In this document: positions 26,591 through 40,053 of the stretch, in pieces
How the letters are laid out: every line of letters begins with the position of its first letter
How positions within the stretch are numbered: the first letter of the stretch is position 1
Assembly (NCBI GenBank): GCA_020310875.1
Contig: CM035407.1
Span: forward strand, 89,910,632-89,974,631
Direction: 5' to 3'
Length of the DNA stretch: 64,000 nucleotides
Source: Ceratopteris richardii
Taxonomy: Eukaryota > Streptophyta > Polypodiopsida > Polypodiales > Pteridaceae
Program-made: the position numbers and the translations under genes
Notes under the pieces: generated by a model
Seen by the model: the letters and a program-made list of their open reading frames with translations, nothing else
Told to the model about the DNA's origin: nothing
Databases searched by the model: none

Positions 26591-27733
26591 GTGGCCACCG
26601 AACACTTCTTTGTTTATGTTCTTTAATAGAACATATGTGGCATGGTCACCCATAGACTGTAAGTTCGACTATATTGTAATACCTAAGAAGTTTGTCTTCG
26701 TGCTTCCCTGTGTACTGTGTCTCTTGCGTATTCTAGTGCAACCTCTGTGCAGAGTATCGTGTGCAGCCCTATGAGCTCAGTTTTCTACTCCAAGGATATT
26801 GTCGTGCAGCTCTCGAGAAGGAGAGCACAGTGTGGTGCATCCCGTCGAATTCCTTCACTGATATCAGAGCAATTAGATGCAAAGCAAGCACCACCCCCAC
26901 CCCGATATGGTATCAAAGCAGTTCGATGCAAGAAGCTTTGTTCCTTTTGTGTGAGCGAAGCAAGCATCCCCCCTGCTTTCTCCAAGGCTTACGACTAAGG
27001 TGGTGATCAAGGCATACATGTTGGCATACCTTGTCATCCGAGTGACCAAAGTCACTATTGGCACCGTTGGCTGCACGCGAGGGAGGACCTCGATGATCAA
27101 CGAAAATAGACGTTCCCAGTACTTCCTGGGAGATCACAGAGTCTTGTTCCCCCCAGAGCTCGCTTTACCATGGCAATCTCTTGCCACTAAGCTACACTCT
27201 TGTGGTGTCTGGAGAAGGGGAAAGACTAAGGTTAACATTACCTTGAACATGTTTTGGTCCCTCAAAGCTTCATTCTTTGCTTTCAAAGCCTGTTTCTGAA
27301 GCATTTTTGGGGTGTCTTTTGGAGCCATTTTGGACTACTTTTGCACATAGTTCTCTTCACACAAGTCCAAGAAAATCAAGAAGAGTATTCTTTGTAATTC
27401 TTCGATAATAAATGTCAACCTTTGGCGCTGTGTTTTCAACCACACTCATAAAACTACAGGTTTCACGAAAGGTTTTCAGTGTTGGTGGGAGCAGCCACTC
27501 CAAATTTATGTAGGCTTTTGAGCATAAAACATTAGAGTTGAGTGGCACTTGTAGGTGTTGTTGGCTAGTTTTTGTGCTGTGCATTCAACCTTTTAGTGTC
27601 ATCTTACGGCATATATTGAGCACATACACACCATGTACACTTTTGTGGGTACCGCTTATGTACATCCATGTGGTCATTGAGATAGCGATTACGTTTTTTA
27701 ATAAAACCTTTTATGCTTGATAAAGAGGGTCGT
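26590..27733 (+). repeat. Repeat X, left R-arm copy
   Basis: It is the inverted counterpart of 46,985-48,130. It contains two primer-site-like words, GATATCAGAGCAATT (26,868) and TGGTATCAAAGCAGTTCGAT (26,909-26,928), about 200 bp before the 5S-like module. Confidence 0.8.
27128..27179 (-). repeat. 5S rRNA-derived module in repeat X (left R arm)
   Basis: It is the same module as 36,202-36,257 but more decayed around box C; the TAAAGCGAGCTC-like box A part is recognisable on the minus strand. The CTTAGTGG word follows on the outer side as in the other copies. Confidence 0.5.
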
Positions 27734-28476
27734 GGTTGTATAATTCATGGGTTCAGAAGGTTAAACATATGGATTCTAAAGGTTAGAATATGATGTATGT
27801 TTGCCTTGGTCTAGCCCTTGAATTACCCTTGGAACATGCCTTGAACCTTTGGGTGAAACCCTTGGCTTTAACCCTTGAGGTATTTTTTCATATGAGCTCC
27901 CAATTGAATGGTTAGAACCTTAGGCTTGATTTATCGTAAGGAGTGGGGACCTTGGTCTTGGGAGAAGCTTCTCTAGGAGCCACCTTGTGTGAACGTGCAA
28001 GAAGAATCCTCATTTGATTTAAAAGGCATGTGATAGACCTTGGGAAATTAGAAGGCATGCGATCACCCTTGGGAAAGTGTCCACATGAGCGACACTTGGC
28101 TGGAAACTTGGCCAATCTCAAGGACATGCACCTCCTTGGCCTAGAGGTATATATATGGGTGGAGTCAGATGGGTGGATACGTGCTCTATCTTTACCTTGG
28201 TGGTTTAGGCTAGTTGATTTTATACTCTTGAGTGGTAGCTTAGTTTTTAGGAAGTTGTTTTCAGAACATTCGTATCCGATCTAGTTACTTCTTTCTTTCT
28301 TGATTTGAGTGAAACTCCTTCGGTGATTTACTTTGATGATTACTCTGAGCATACGTACAGCCGACGACGCTGTCGACCTAGACCCTTTGGTCATTTCAGA
28401 GAGCAAAACTAACTCCTTGTGACCCTTACCCGTGAAGAGGCTTGAGTTCGGAATGGGCTTGGCTGGCGTGAGAGCA
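27734..28476. other. Segment present only in the left R arm
   Basis: The right arm passes directly from the equivalent of 28,477 to 27,733 (near 46,970), so these 740 bp are an insertion here or a deletion there. I see no gene, LTR ends or terminal repeats. Confidence 0.6.
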
Positions 28477-30720
28477 CCCCCAATGGTTACCCATCACGGC
28501 CGGACGTGATCTGTCAGCCCGTCACGGACGAATTCTCTGAAGGTGTGATAGGAGCTCTGAGCGCCCATTAGCCAGTCTCTCGTACGCTCGTTGAAAACAT
28601 GCGTCTGAAGCTTTTACTTATATAGAACGGCCGAAGAGGTTCGTCTTGACTTATGGGATATCTGGCCGATCAGCGCGACCTTCGGCTCATAAGACCAACT
28701 GGAGACCTTTGAAACCCGTAATAGGCACACGCATAAGCTAGCAATTTTCACCATTGATGAAATGAATCTCTCCAACTCGCGTGAAACCAGATAAGAGGAG
28801 ATGCATGTATCTTGAAGGAAGAGTTTGGCATCTCCATTATCAACATCATCAAAAGGAAAGATTTTATACACCTATCAAAAGCTAAGTATTGTTTTTTGTA
28901 ATGGTATGTTTTTGAATATAATGATACAACATGCAACAAAAATGCATGACCACTAAGCATATATTATAAATGTCCACTTCTATAATTTTCTTGTAAGATA
29001 GAAAATGTACCAATTATAGATGCAAAGTTTTCTTAAGTTACATGAGTTATAATCCATATAGTAATGCTATTATCATAGAATGGGGAAAAGAATTTATTTA
29101 AGTGCCTTGAATATGCACTAAACTCATCTCATATGTGATGTCGTGGGCATCAAGGAGTTTCATATATACAAGTACATATTTAGATGTCCTTACAATATAA
29201 GTAAGGCTAAATGTATTGTTGGACATACAAGTGAGTATGTAAAATGCTTGAGAAAGGATGCCTAAACAAATATTGGAGATTGTGGACCAAGCTGGCAACA
29301 TCGAACAAAACAATAATCAAGGGATGGATGAAGCTATGATGAAGATAAGTACGATTTCACTTTTTGCTCATTCTATGTTGTTGTGCAAAAAGTAATGCAT
29401 GTAGAGATGCATTTTAAATGAGTAGGTAAAGTCTACATGCTCATGGAATGGCATATAGATCGAACCGTTAAGGTGATGCACTAGAAGCACAAAGGAGTAC
29501 AAAGTTGTTTTTAAGCATGCAAGTGACTCACCACATGAAGCTTGTTATAAAATGGACATGGAATGTCCATATAGCACTTAAAGCTTCAAAACCAACAAGT
29601 TTCTCTTCTTATTAAACCATAAATGGTAATAATAAGAACTTGTATTAAAAAATCCAAAGGAGAAACTAGAAGCTCATATGAGACCCTACACTCATGGGGA
29701 AATTTTTCATTTGTGAACCATGTTAAGAAGTTCAGAGGAACTTCAACATCTTATCATTGAGGACAATGATCACACTAAAAGGGGGGAAGAGAATGTCGTA
29801 CATATTAGGGAAAAAATGGTTGAACCATTTTACCCTTTTAAGTGTTCATTTCTTCCCCAATAAGCTTCTTCGTTCATTGACAAGAGGTTGGATCCATTTG
29901 GAACTTTGAGAAAATTGCTTCAAGAATGAAGAATTGTAACTCATTAAGCATATCTAGAGAAGATGAAGATTAAAGGGTTGAAAGAAACCCTTAAGAACTC
30001 TACTCCAAAATGTGCTCTATGAGTAAGAAACAATTTATCAAGATGGTTAACTAGGTAACCATTTAGCAAAGCCTATGATTGACTATATCCTTTGATACAA
30101 ATGCCTACTTATGTCAATAGATGATATCTAGTATAAAAATACTAGCTCTATTATCAAATGACATAAAAAAACATAACTTTGATTACATCTAATCAAGGAA
30201 ATAGTTCAATGAAAACTCAAAGTCTTTTCAAAGAACAAATCAAGACTTTGTAAGAATGTAACTTACAAAGATTTTGATTATATTTTATAAGACTAAAACG
30301 AATGGAGTTAAATCCTTGAGTAAGAGCTAAAATTGTCTACACTAAGGTGGGATTGTAAATCCGATGGTATGGGATATCTAGGTTTACAATGTCACTTTAG
30401 TAGGTTGAGTGGTATGGGACACTGAACCTAAGGATAAAGGAAGCTTAAACTCAAGGATTTTGGAGAGCTTTTTGAGTGAAGGATTTGGCATAAATGAACC
30501 TCCCATTTGGATAGGAAATTAAAAGATCATCAATTTTCTACAGTTTTTGAGGACGAAAACTCTTTAAAGGGGGAAGAAAGGTATCATCAATATGATACTT
30601 CTAAGCAAAACTTAACTCTTTCATGAAAGTTAAGGAGTTCATTGGATGTCCAAGTACCTAAGTGTGTTTGAGTTAAATCTCAAACAAAATAAGAACCAAA
30701 TAGGTAGAGGCCGCTACACG
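28477..30720 (+). mobile_element. Segment P: decayed chromovirus-like 3' region (left arm)
   Basis: It is the inverted match of 44,269-46,970. It carries two polypurine-tract-like sites, each preceded by a TGAGGACAATG or TGAGGACGAAAAC word as at the 3' end of Gypsy-1: 29,777-29,793 followed by TGTCGTACAT, and 30,566-30,581 followed by TATCATCAATATG. These suggest overlapping remains of gypsy LTR junctions. No pol frames survive. Confidence 0.5.
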
Positions 30721-32350
30721 AAGTAGTTCGAGAAGTCCTATTTGCTTGTTAGCCTGTTGGAACCCTGTTTTAACCCTAGAACCCTGAATGGTCATAACTT
30801 TCTCATACAAAATCCATTTGCTGTGATTTTTGTCTTGTTAGAAAGCTCGTAGGGAGTACAACCAAAACTTCCACTGATTAAGGTGAAATTAATATAAGGA
30901 TTAGTAGATATACTATTTTGAAGTGACCATACCGGGGGAAGAAAAACTGAGAGATCTTTAGGATTGTTTTCCATAAAGCCAGAAATTTGATCTTTGAATT
31001 GCATGAATGAACAGGGTCAGTTTCTTAAGGGAATTCAATTCTTGAACTAACTTGGGACTTTTACAAGTCCTAGGAGAGCATTGATGGGTACTCGAGGCAA
31101 GAGTAAGTGCAAGCTTGGGAATACGCTTCTTGGGCACACACGAGAAACCGAGGAGAGAAACTAAGGTTTGAAATTCTCAACACATGGTAGAATTTGCAAA
31201 AGACAATGTGAAATGTGATAGTGCACTGCGGTGAATGGTCCAGATAACATTTTTAAATCGAAAGTGCTAGATTTGGAATAGTCCAAATCTAGACATTGTG
31301 CCACTCTCCTTTTCTCGCCTGACAAAATTCAGAGCAGATTTGGTAATGTTATCCAAAATTGCTTCGATGGCCACAGGCTGTAGGCTACGTGAAATTCTCC
31401 ACCGCTCAATGGATATAGAATCGATTTAGCCCTTAATTACTTATCCTCTTGGTGCGCTGTAACCTGTGGGTGTAGAGCAATGCTTCTCCTCAGGCCATCT
31501 TCCAGAGAGCTCATAGAGAGTTTCCAGGTGAATGGAAATGATTGCTCAATGGGTTGCTGTTTCTAGCACTAGTCTAATGCTGCATCTGTCTCTCGCTCTC
31601 ACTCATTCCTCTGCAGCAAACGCTCAAGATGGCATAAAACCATGGTTTGTAGATGCATAGGTAGCTCTCTCTGGCTTTGTTCGCCCTCCTTGCTTCTCTG
31701 CCTTTTATCGCTGCTACATCGAGCTCATTTTCAAACCACCTCATGACTTCAAGCTAATCTCGAGCTGCTGTGCAACGGTATCAATAGCCAGAATGCCTGC
31801 CGCCATTCGTCCGGAGGGAAGGTTTGATACAGCGGAGTGAACTCGACACACAACAGGGAGATGAAACCCACGATAGGGATGGTGACAACGATAGGTTGGC
31901 ATGGAAGACAGTTAGTACCCTCAGGTGTCTATAGAGTATCGTTCTAAAAGCAGCTCCAAACAAGAGGTGCCGTGCGTTTTAATAGAGCAGGACAATGAGT
32001 AGATTAATAACACTAATTGACACCAAACATCAAAGTGTTTATAAACACTTCAATGTTGAGGATCACCATCAACTCCATGGAAATAAGCTTAACAATGAGC
32101 GCAACAATGAAATCGATAACTAGTTTCATAAAAGAGAGGGTGTGTGGGAGGGGAAAATGGGGATAAAAGGTGATGAATAAGAAGGGGTCAAAGGGTGGGC
32201 AAATGGGCAAAATGAGGCCCAAAAGAGTGAGATTGATGGCAAAGTCTCTCTCAATGAGGAGGAAGCAAAACAACCACCACTCAAGCACCACCACCACCAA
32301 AATGATCACCAAACGCACCACCAAGACCTCCACCTAGTGCTTTGATACCA
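30721..32350 (-). mobile_element. Family-3 LTR-element leader region (left arm)
   Basis: It is the inverted match of 40,470-42,058. It is the sequence downstream of the family-3 LTR and its primer site. It contains a TGG/GGT-rich stretch and short frames only; no gag or pol could be recognised. Confidence 0.55.
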
Positions 32351-32766
32351 TGTAGAGAGTACGCATGCGAAAGAAAAATGAAAAGTAAAGTACTCTCACA
32401 AAACAAAGAATGTGTGACACACAAAATGAGTAGACCATGAAATAGGTAAACTCATGTGGATTAGAAATGAGCTTGCCAAGAGCATGGAGTAGGCTCCTCA
32501 AGCTTCTAAGCAAGTACAAATGAGGGGAAAGGCCCTCCTTTTATAGATTTAGGAGGGGCTATCAAAATTACATCATATGTGGGATAAGTCTCCTGAAAGG
32601 AGAATGAATACAACTGGTAGAAGCACATGGCCAGGTACCCAAATACAAAGGAAATACAATATAAAATGGAAATAGACTAGAAATGGAGTGCCTCCTGGAT
32701 GCAAAATGGAGATGCACTCATGCGGATACAAATGTAGATGAAGTAGGAGCAATCATGTCATCAACA
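32351..32766 (-). repeat. Family-3 LTR (left arm)
   Basis: It is the 416-bp counterpart of 40,054-40,469, about 97% identical by eye. It starts TGTTGATGAC and ends CTCTCTACA on the minus strand, with the iMet-type TGGTATCAAAGC following. It interrupts Copia-2 RT. Confidence 0.9.
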
Positions 32767-34520
32767 ATTTGTAAGTTCCATGCAAGAAAGCAATTTTCAC
32801 ATCCATTTGGACTAGCTCTAAGTCCTCCATTGCAAGGAATCCAAGCAACATGTGCAAGGTAGCCATCTTGACCACTAGAGAGAAGATTTCCTTGAAATCA
32901 ACACCATGTTGTTGCTTAAAACCCTTTGCAATGAGTCATGCTTTATACTTTGGAGAAGCACTATCTGATGTGAATTTTAGCTAATATACCCATTTACATG
33001 GTAAAGCTTCACTGCCCTTTGGCAAAGGTACTAAATCCGAAGTACCATTCTTGTGAATAGAATCCAACTCACTCTTCATGGCACACTCCCACGACATGAT
33101 CCTCTGTCTGCATAGCCTCTTTGTAGCAAGAAGGCTCACCGGCATCTATTAGCATAACAAAATCTAAACCTGGAACATATCTATTAGGTGGATGTGAGAC
33201 ACGTGTAGAACGTCTCAATGGTTGCTGAACGCGAACATGTGCAGACTCATCTGAATGGACATTCTCTTGAACATCTCAATGTGCAGCATTTTTATGCATG
33301 CTAACCCAAGGACTAATATCCCCAAACACCACTCTTCTCACTTCAACCTCCTTAATGGGTTGTTTATGCATCTTAGACTCATTGACAATGACATTACTAC
33401 TTCTGATCACTGTTTGTGTTTGAAGATCCCATAAGCAATATCCAAATTGTCCTTCTCGACCATATCCAAGAAAAATGTATTTGTTTGAATTATGTCCAAC
33501 TTTTCTCTAAGATTCTTGGGTATATGAATATATGCTTCACACCCAAAAACCCAAAGATGATCATAATATGGTGGCTTCCCTATCCACAACTCTTGTGCCA
33601 CTTTCAAAACTTTGGAAGTACTAGGTGAAAGGTTAATCACATGAACTACAGCCAATATTGCTTCTACCCAAAAGCCATGTGAGAGGTTTGCATGATGCAA
33701 CATAGAGATTACTCTATCTTGAATAGTTCTACTCATCCTCTGAGCTACACCATTCTGTACTGTGGTATAAGGAGCTGTAAACTCTCTACGAATCCCTCTA
33801 GACTGACAGAAAAGGCTGAATCCATGTGAGGTATACTCACCCCCATTATCTGAACATAAAGCCTTAACCTTAGTTCCTTTTTCAGTCTCAACTAAAGCAG
33901 CCATTTTTTGAAAGTAGGGAATACCTCATCCTTCGATTTGATAGGATATACCCAAAATTCTCTAGAAGCAACATCTATGAAAGTGACAAAGTAAAGAGAG
34001 CCACCTAAGGTCCTAGTGGGCAAAAGACCACACACACTTGTATGAACAAGATCTAACGGCTCAATTGAAAAGTCAATGTGCATTCTATGCACATTTCTGG
34101 TTTGCTTTGCTTATTCACAATGCTCACAAAATGAAAAATTGGAGAAAGATAACACAGGTAAGTAGCCAGAATGAGAAAGATTTTCCATTCCACTATGAGA
34201 TATATGGCCCAAACGACGATGCCAAATACAAGCCACAGGCTATTCAGTAACAACTAACAAGTGTTCTTTCTATGATACAAATAAAAGATAAAGTGAGCCA
34301 AGTTTGCTTCCTTTTGCAATAACCATATTGCCCTTTGATATGCAAAAGGACTGAGCATAGAAGACCACCTTGTAACCAAGGTCATCAAGCTGACCAACTA
34401 ACATCAAACTCTCTGATAACTTAAGTACATGGTGTACATTATGCATAGGAAATTTTGAACCATCAATAAACTGCACAACCACATCTCCAATCCCCACAGC
34501 ATCACACTGGTAAGAGTCAC
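32767..34520 (-). mobile_element. Copia-2 inverted copy (protease to RT start), broken
   Basis: The minus strand carries GIGDVVVQFIDGSKFPM (protease side), the integrase SDNGGEYTSHGF and TVQNGVAQRMSRTIQDR blocks, LWVFGCEAYIHIPKNL, and the start of RT (LVQMDVKIAFLHG). It is the inverted match of 38,300-40,053. It joins Copia-1 copy D at its 5' side and the family-3 LTR at its 3' side. Confidence 0.9.
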
Positions 34521-35697
34521 TATTAGGATTTCCTTTTGCAACCAAACGGAGTGTAGTAGGAAAGCTTTGAAAAGATTCCGGTAATCCTTTCAACAATGTA
34601 GAAATGAGTGATGCATCCGGAATGATCTCATCTATGTTTGCCAATTGCTCTTTCAAGTCCTTGATGTGTGTCACATACACATCCACTGAATCATTTTCAG
34701 CCACACATACATCCTCAAGTTGCTTCCTCAAGTATGCAACACGTGCTTCATTACACACAACATACAAAGAAGCAAGAGTGTCCCATGCCTATCGTGATGT
34801 AGAACATGATCGAATGTGTGGAACTATATGATGCTTCATTGAAAGCGCAATCAAAGCATGAGCTTCAGCATCTTTTCCATCCCATCTAAGCTGCTCCTGT
34901 GTAGGTGGAGAAGGAGAAACCATTGTATGCAAAGAAGAAGCTCCATCTTTGATAGTAGATTTTGAAGTAGAAGCACTTGCCGGTCCTCGATCTACATCAG
35001 CCACTATGTTCCAAAGTTGTTTAGCAACAAGAACATGCTTCATCATGTAGGACCACATCGGATAGTTGGTCCCATCAAGCTTATCTTCAGCTTGAAGTAT
35101 GCCAAACAAGTCATTGTGGCCCGCCATTTCACAAAGGAACAACAATGTGACAAAATCTTCACTTCGACGAAAGATGAAATGAGTGCTGAAATTTCAACTC
35201 ACAAACCGTCACTCTGATGGCGATTCTGACTGCACGAATGGCTTCAAAATGGGGGTAAAACCCCAACTCACCTGGTGCAAATGTTTCTTGACTGCTAAAA
35301 TTCACAGTTCTATGCTCCAAAGTCCATTTGCATAGTTAAAGTGTGCGCCCGCCGCGACGCGAAAAGCCAAAACTTGAGAAGAAGTTGAACTTGTTCTGAT
35401 ACCACTGTTGGGTGTGTGTAGAAGTGCAAGAGACACACGAGAAGCACACACAAGGAGCACAAATGTAGCAAGATACACGGAGAAGACGATGGCTGGAATA
35501 GCTCACTCTATTGATGATGAACTGAATTGAAGTAAGAGCTGAATAATATCCCTAAGTACAAAGTACTACCACATATGAGAGTATCAAGTATGTGGTAACA
35601 TGGGGAAAAAACCTCTAGCCAGCACTAGAGTAAAAAGTGCCCATGTATAGGGAAAATGTTCACATCAAAGCTACTCAAGGAACACATAAGTGTAACA
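34521..35697 (-). mobile_element. Copia-1 copy D: 5' LTR and start of gag (broken)
   Basis: On the minus strand the LTR (35,406-35,697), primer site (about 35,390-35,405) and gag start MAGHNDLFGILQAEDKLDG are followed by gag up to the block ending TLRLVAKGNPN, where it joins Copia-2. It is homologous to 11,232-12,408 of copy A. Confidence 0.9.
35406..35697 (-). repeat. Copia-1 D 5' LTR
   Basis: It is 292 bp with TG...CA ends, the same length as 12,117-12,408. Primer site TGGTATCAGAACA follows on the minus strand. Confidence 0.92.
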
Positions 35698-36905
35698 AGT
35701 GTTACCATTAGTGTCCATGTGAAAAGCCAAATGGCCACCGGACACTTGTTTGTATATGTTCTTCAATAAAACATATAGTTGTTAGTCACAGACTCTAAGT
35801 TCGAGCGCATTTTGTAAGACCTAAGCAGTCTGTTTACGTGCTCCTTGTGTACTGTGTTTTTTTGCGTATTCTAAAGCCTATGTGTGGAGTATTTTGTGCG
35901 GCCTTATGAGCTTAGTTTTCTACTCCAAGCATATCGTTATGGAGCTCTTGAGATGAAGAGCGCACTGTGGTGCATCAACAAAGATCTCCTTCACTAGTAT
36001 CAGAGTAGTTCGATAGAAAAAGCTTTCTTCCTTTTGCGAGCAAAGAGAGCAACCCCAAGCTCTCTCCAAGGCTTACGACTAAGGTGGGGCCAAGGCATAG
36101 CCCTTGTCATCTGAGTCATCCAAGTCACCATTGGCATCGTTGGGTGCATGTGAGGGAGGATCACAATGATCAAGGAAGATAGAGGTTCCCAGTACTTCCC
36201 TGGAGGTCACCCATCCGAGTATTGTTTTGCCTAGAGCTCGCTTAATCGTGGAAATCTCTTGCCACTAAGCTACACTCTTGTGGTGTTTGAAGAAGGGGAA
36301 AGACTAAGGTTGACATTACCTTGAACATGTTTTGGTCCCTCAAAGCTTCATTATTTGCTTTCAAAGCCTATTTTTGAAGCATTTTTGGGTGTCTCTTGGA
36401 GTCATTTTGGAGTACTTTTGCACATAGTTCTCTTCATACAGGTCCAAGAACATCAAGAAGAGTGTTCTTTCTACTTCTCGGCTAAAAGATATCAACCTTT
36501 GGGGCTATGTTTTCAGCCACACCCGTAAAACTACAGGTTTCTTGAAACGTTTTTAGTTTTGGTGGGAGCAGCTGCTCCAAATTTATGCAGGTTTTTTTAG
36601 CTTAAAACATCAGATTTGATAAATACTTGTACGTGTTGTTGACTAGTTTTCGGGCTGTGCATTCAGCCTTTTAGTGTCATTTTACTGCATATACTGAGCA
36701 CATACACACCATGTATGCTTTTGTGGATACCACTTATATACATCCATGTGGTCATTGATATAGAGGTTACGTTTTTGCATAAAGACTTTTATGTTTGCAA
36801 AAGAGGTTCGTGGTGAGGTTTTCTTAACTAGGAGACACCCAAATGTCGGGGCCTCTTCACTGATGCAGGTGGAAGACTTACCTAGCCTCACCATAAGAGA
36901 TGTAT
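35698..36905 (+). repeat. Repeat X, copy in spacer 2
   Basis: It is the direct counterpart of 12,409-13,480 but longer by about 130 bp near the primer-site-like word TAGTATCAGAGTAGTTCGAT (35,997-36,016). It is the best preserved copy around the 5S-like module. Confidence 0.8.
36202..36257 (-). repeat. 5S rRNA-derived module in repeat X (spacer 2)
   Basis: The minus strand aligns without gaps to 56 bases of the plant 5S rRNA consensus as I know it, with about 40 matches. The last 15 bases (GGATGGGTGACCTCC) match exactly and contain the box C promoter element. The box A part reads GATTAAGCGAGCTC. On the outer side a tRNA A-box-like TAGCTTAGTGG follows (about 36,268-36,278, minus). Confidence 0.75.
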
Positions 36906-39900
36906 GATAGTTGTTCATATGTGCTTGATAAGCTTAGTTGGCTTCTATTGGGTAACTGATTATATGGAGTGGAGTCAGTGACTCACTATGCACATAAATA
37001 TGTCAGTACTTGCAGTTTTATGATATTTTGGCACTAGACATATGCTCTTTTTACAGAGGATACTCTGGCAAAATGTTTCTAGATTTTTGGTTTAGTCAAC
37101 TATACAGTGGTCCATTTATGCTTTGATACACTTATTTTTTGGTTTTTGGACTTCTCTAGCTCCATTATCATTCTATTCAGTTCTCTACCATCATGGCATT
37201 AGAGGTCTCAAGCACATCTGGTGGATCAAGGTCTAGTGCAAGCATTTCGAGGAGAAGCTATAACTTGCAGGGCAAAGACCATTTTGAGATCTGAAAATTT
37301 GATGGCACAAACTTTGCTCTATGGAAGAATCAAATTACAGATGTGCTGATTCAAAGGAGGCAATGGAAGCCAGTAAATGGGATTTCAAAGAAGCCTGTTG
37401 ACATGGATGAAGATTGGGATGAGTTAGATGAAATGGCCAGGTCTACCATTCGCTTGCACCTCACAGATAATGTTTACATTATAATATTAGAATGTGAAAG
37501 TGTAGAGGAGCTTTGGAAGAAGTTATGCAATACATATGAAAAAGAGACGACATCAAATAGAGAGTATCTGATGAGAGAATTATACGAACTTCACATGAAG
37601 GACAATGATAGTGTTGCTGCTCATCTAAATGATTTTGATGCTATATTCTCCTAGTTAAAGGCTCAGAAAATGGATATGGATAATGAAATGAAATCAGTAT
37701 TGTTGTTATGCACCTTGCCATCATCATGGGACACATTTTGCACCCATATTAGCAATAGTGCACCTGTTGATAAGCTCCTCTATGATGACATATATGGAGC
37801 ACTCTTGAGTGAGGAGATTCGTAGAAAATCTATGGTTGGCACTGAGAGTGGTGATGCATATGATGTTCATCATTCTTACCAAGGAAAGAATCAGCAACAT
37901 GGCAGGAGCAAGAACAAGCAAAAGAATGGTCAACGGAATAAGAGCAGAAGTAAATCAAGGAAGAGGGATACTGAATCCCATTATTGTCATAAGAAAGGAC
38001 ATATGAAGAAAGATTGTAATGCATTTAAGAATGCTAAAGGTAAAGGATAGAACGTTGATGGGCATGTTAAATAGCTACCTGCACCATCTACTTCGACTGT
38101 GAAGATTGAAGAAATTAATGCTATTTCTGATCATGTTGATGTGTTGACACTTGTTAGTACTGTGCCAACTGAGGCGCTTATGGCTGATTCTCTTTCCCAC
38201 ACATGGTTGCTAAATTTTCGTGTTCTTCTAATCTGATACCAAACAGACAATGGTTATCTAATTATGCAGCAAAGTCTCTTGGTACCGTGAGACTTGGTGA
38301 CTCTTACCATTGTGATGCTGTGGGGATTGAAGATGTGGTTGTGCATTTTATTGATGGGTCAAAATTTCCTATGCATAATGTACACCATGTACTTAAGTTA
38401 TCACAAAGTTTGATGTTAGTTGGTGAGCTTGATGACCTTGGTTACAAGGTGGTCTTCTATGCTCAGTCCTTTTGCATATCAAAGGGCAATATGGTTATTG
38501 CAAAAGGAGGAAAAATTGGCTCACTTTATCCTTTATTTGTATCATAGAAAGAACACTTGTTAGCTCTTACTGAACAGCCTGTGGCTTGTATTTCGCATCG
38601 TCGTTTGGGCCATATATCTCATAGTGGAATGGAAAATCTTTCTCATTCTGGCTACTTACCTGTGTCATCTTTCTCCGATTTTTCATTTTGTGAGCATTGT
38701 GAATAAGGAAAGCAAACCAAAAATGTGCATAGAATGCCCATTGACTTTTCAATTGAGCCGTTAGATCTTGTTCATACAAATGTGTGTGGTCTTATGCCCA
38801 CTAGGACCTTAGGTGGCTCTCTTTACTTTGTCACTTTCATAGATGATGCTACTAGAGAATTTCGGGTATATCCTATCAAATCAAAGGATGAGGTATTCCC
38901 TACTTTCAAAAAATGGCTTGCTTTAGTTGAGACTAAAAAAGGAACTAAGGTTAAGGCTTTATGTTAAGATAATGGGGGTGAGTATACCTCACATGGATTC
39001 AGCCTTTTCTGTCAGTCTAGAGGGATTCGCAGAGAGTTTATAGCTCCTTATACCACAATACATAATGGTGTAGCTCAGAGGATGAGAAGAACTATTCAAG
39101 ATAGAGTAATCTCTATGTTGTATCATGCAAACCTCTCACAAGGCCTCTGGGTAGAAGCAATATTGACTGCAATTCATGTGATTAACCTTTCACCTAGTAC
39201 TGCCAAAGTTCTGAAAGTGGCAGAAGAGTTGTGGACAGGGAAGCCACCATATTATGATAATCTTCGAGTTTTTGGGTGTGAAGCATATATTCATATACCC
39301 AAGAATCTTAGAAAAAAGTTGGACATAATTCAAACAAATGCATTTTTATTGGATATGGTCGAGAAGGACAATTTGGATATTTCTTATGGGATCTTCAAAC
39401 ACGGACAGTGATTAGAAGTAGTAATGTCATTTTCAATGAGTCTAAGATACATAAACAACCCATTAAGGAGGTTGAAGTGAGAAGAGTGGTGTTTGAGGAT
39501 ATTAGTCCTTGGGTTAGCATGCATAAAAATGCTGCACATAGGGATGTTCAAGAGAATGTCCATTCAGATGAGTTTGCACATGTTCCTGTTCAGCAACCAT
39601 TGAGACGTTCTACATGTGTCTCACATCCATCTAATAGATATGTTCCAGGTTTAGATTTTGTTATGCTAACAGATGCCGGTGAGCCTTCTTGCTACAAAGA
39701 GGCTATGCAGACAGAGGATCATGTCGTGGGAGCGTGCCATGAAGAGTGAGTTGGATTCTATTCACAAGAATGATACTTGGGATTTAGTACCTTTGCCAAA
39801 GGGCAGTAAGGCTTTACCATGTAAATGGGTATATAAGCTAAAATTCACATCAGATAGTGCTTCTCCAAAGTATAAAGCATGACTCATTGCAAAGGGTGTA

Positions 39901-40053
39901 AAGCAACAACATGGTGTTGATTGGAAGGAAATCTTCTCTCTAGTGGTCAAGATGGCTACATTGCACATGTTGCTTGGATTCGTTGCAATGAAGGACTTAG
40001 AGCTAGTCCAAATGGATGTGAAAATTGCTTTCTTGCATGGAGAACTTATAGAT
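36906..40053 (+). mobile_element. Copia-2, spacer 2 and right arm (gag to RT start), broken
   Basis: This is the longest Copia-2 copy. It has gag from about 37,193 (KFDGTNFALWKNQITDVLIQ, ECESVEELWKKLCNTYEKE), the CCHC knuckle SHYCHKKGHMKKDC (about 37,978-38,020), a protease region (VGIEDVVVHFIDGSKFPM), integrase (38,725-39,400; PLDLVHTNVCGL, FIDDATREFRVYPIKSKDE) and the start of RT (WVYKLKFTSDSASPKYKA; LVQMDVKIAFLHG). It is cut off by the family-3 LTR at 40,054. Several breaks are present and no LTR of its own is visible. Confidence 0.9.

Noticed and set aside
28614-29313. Small minus-strand frames repeated at 46,128-46,770
   Set aside because: Their conservation only reflects the inverted duplication of segment P; they have no domain and sit within decayed gypsy sequence.
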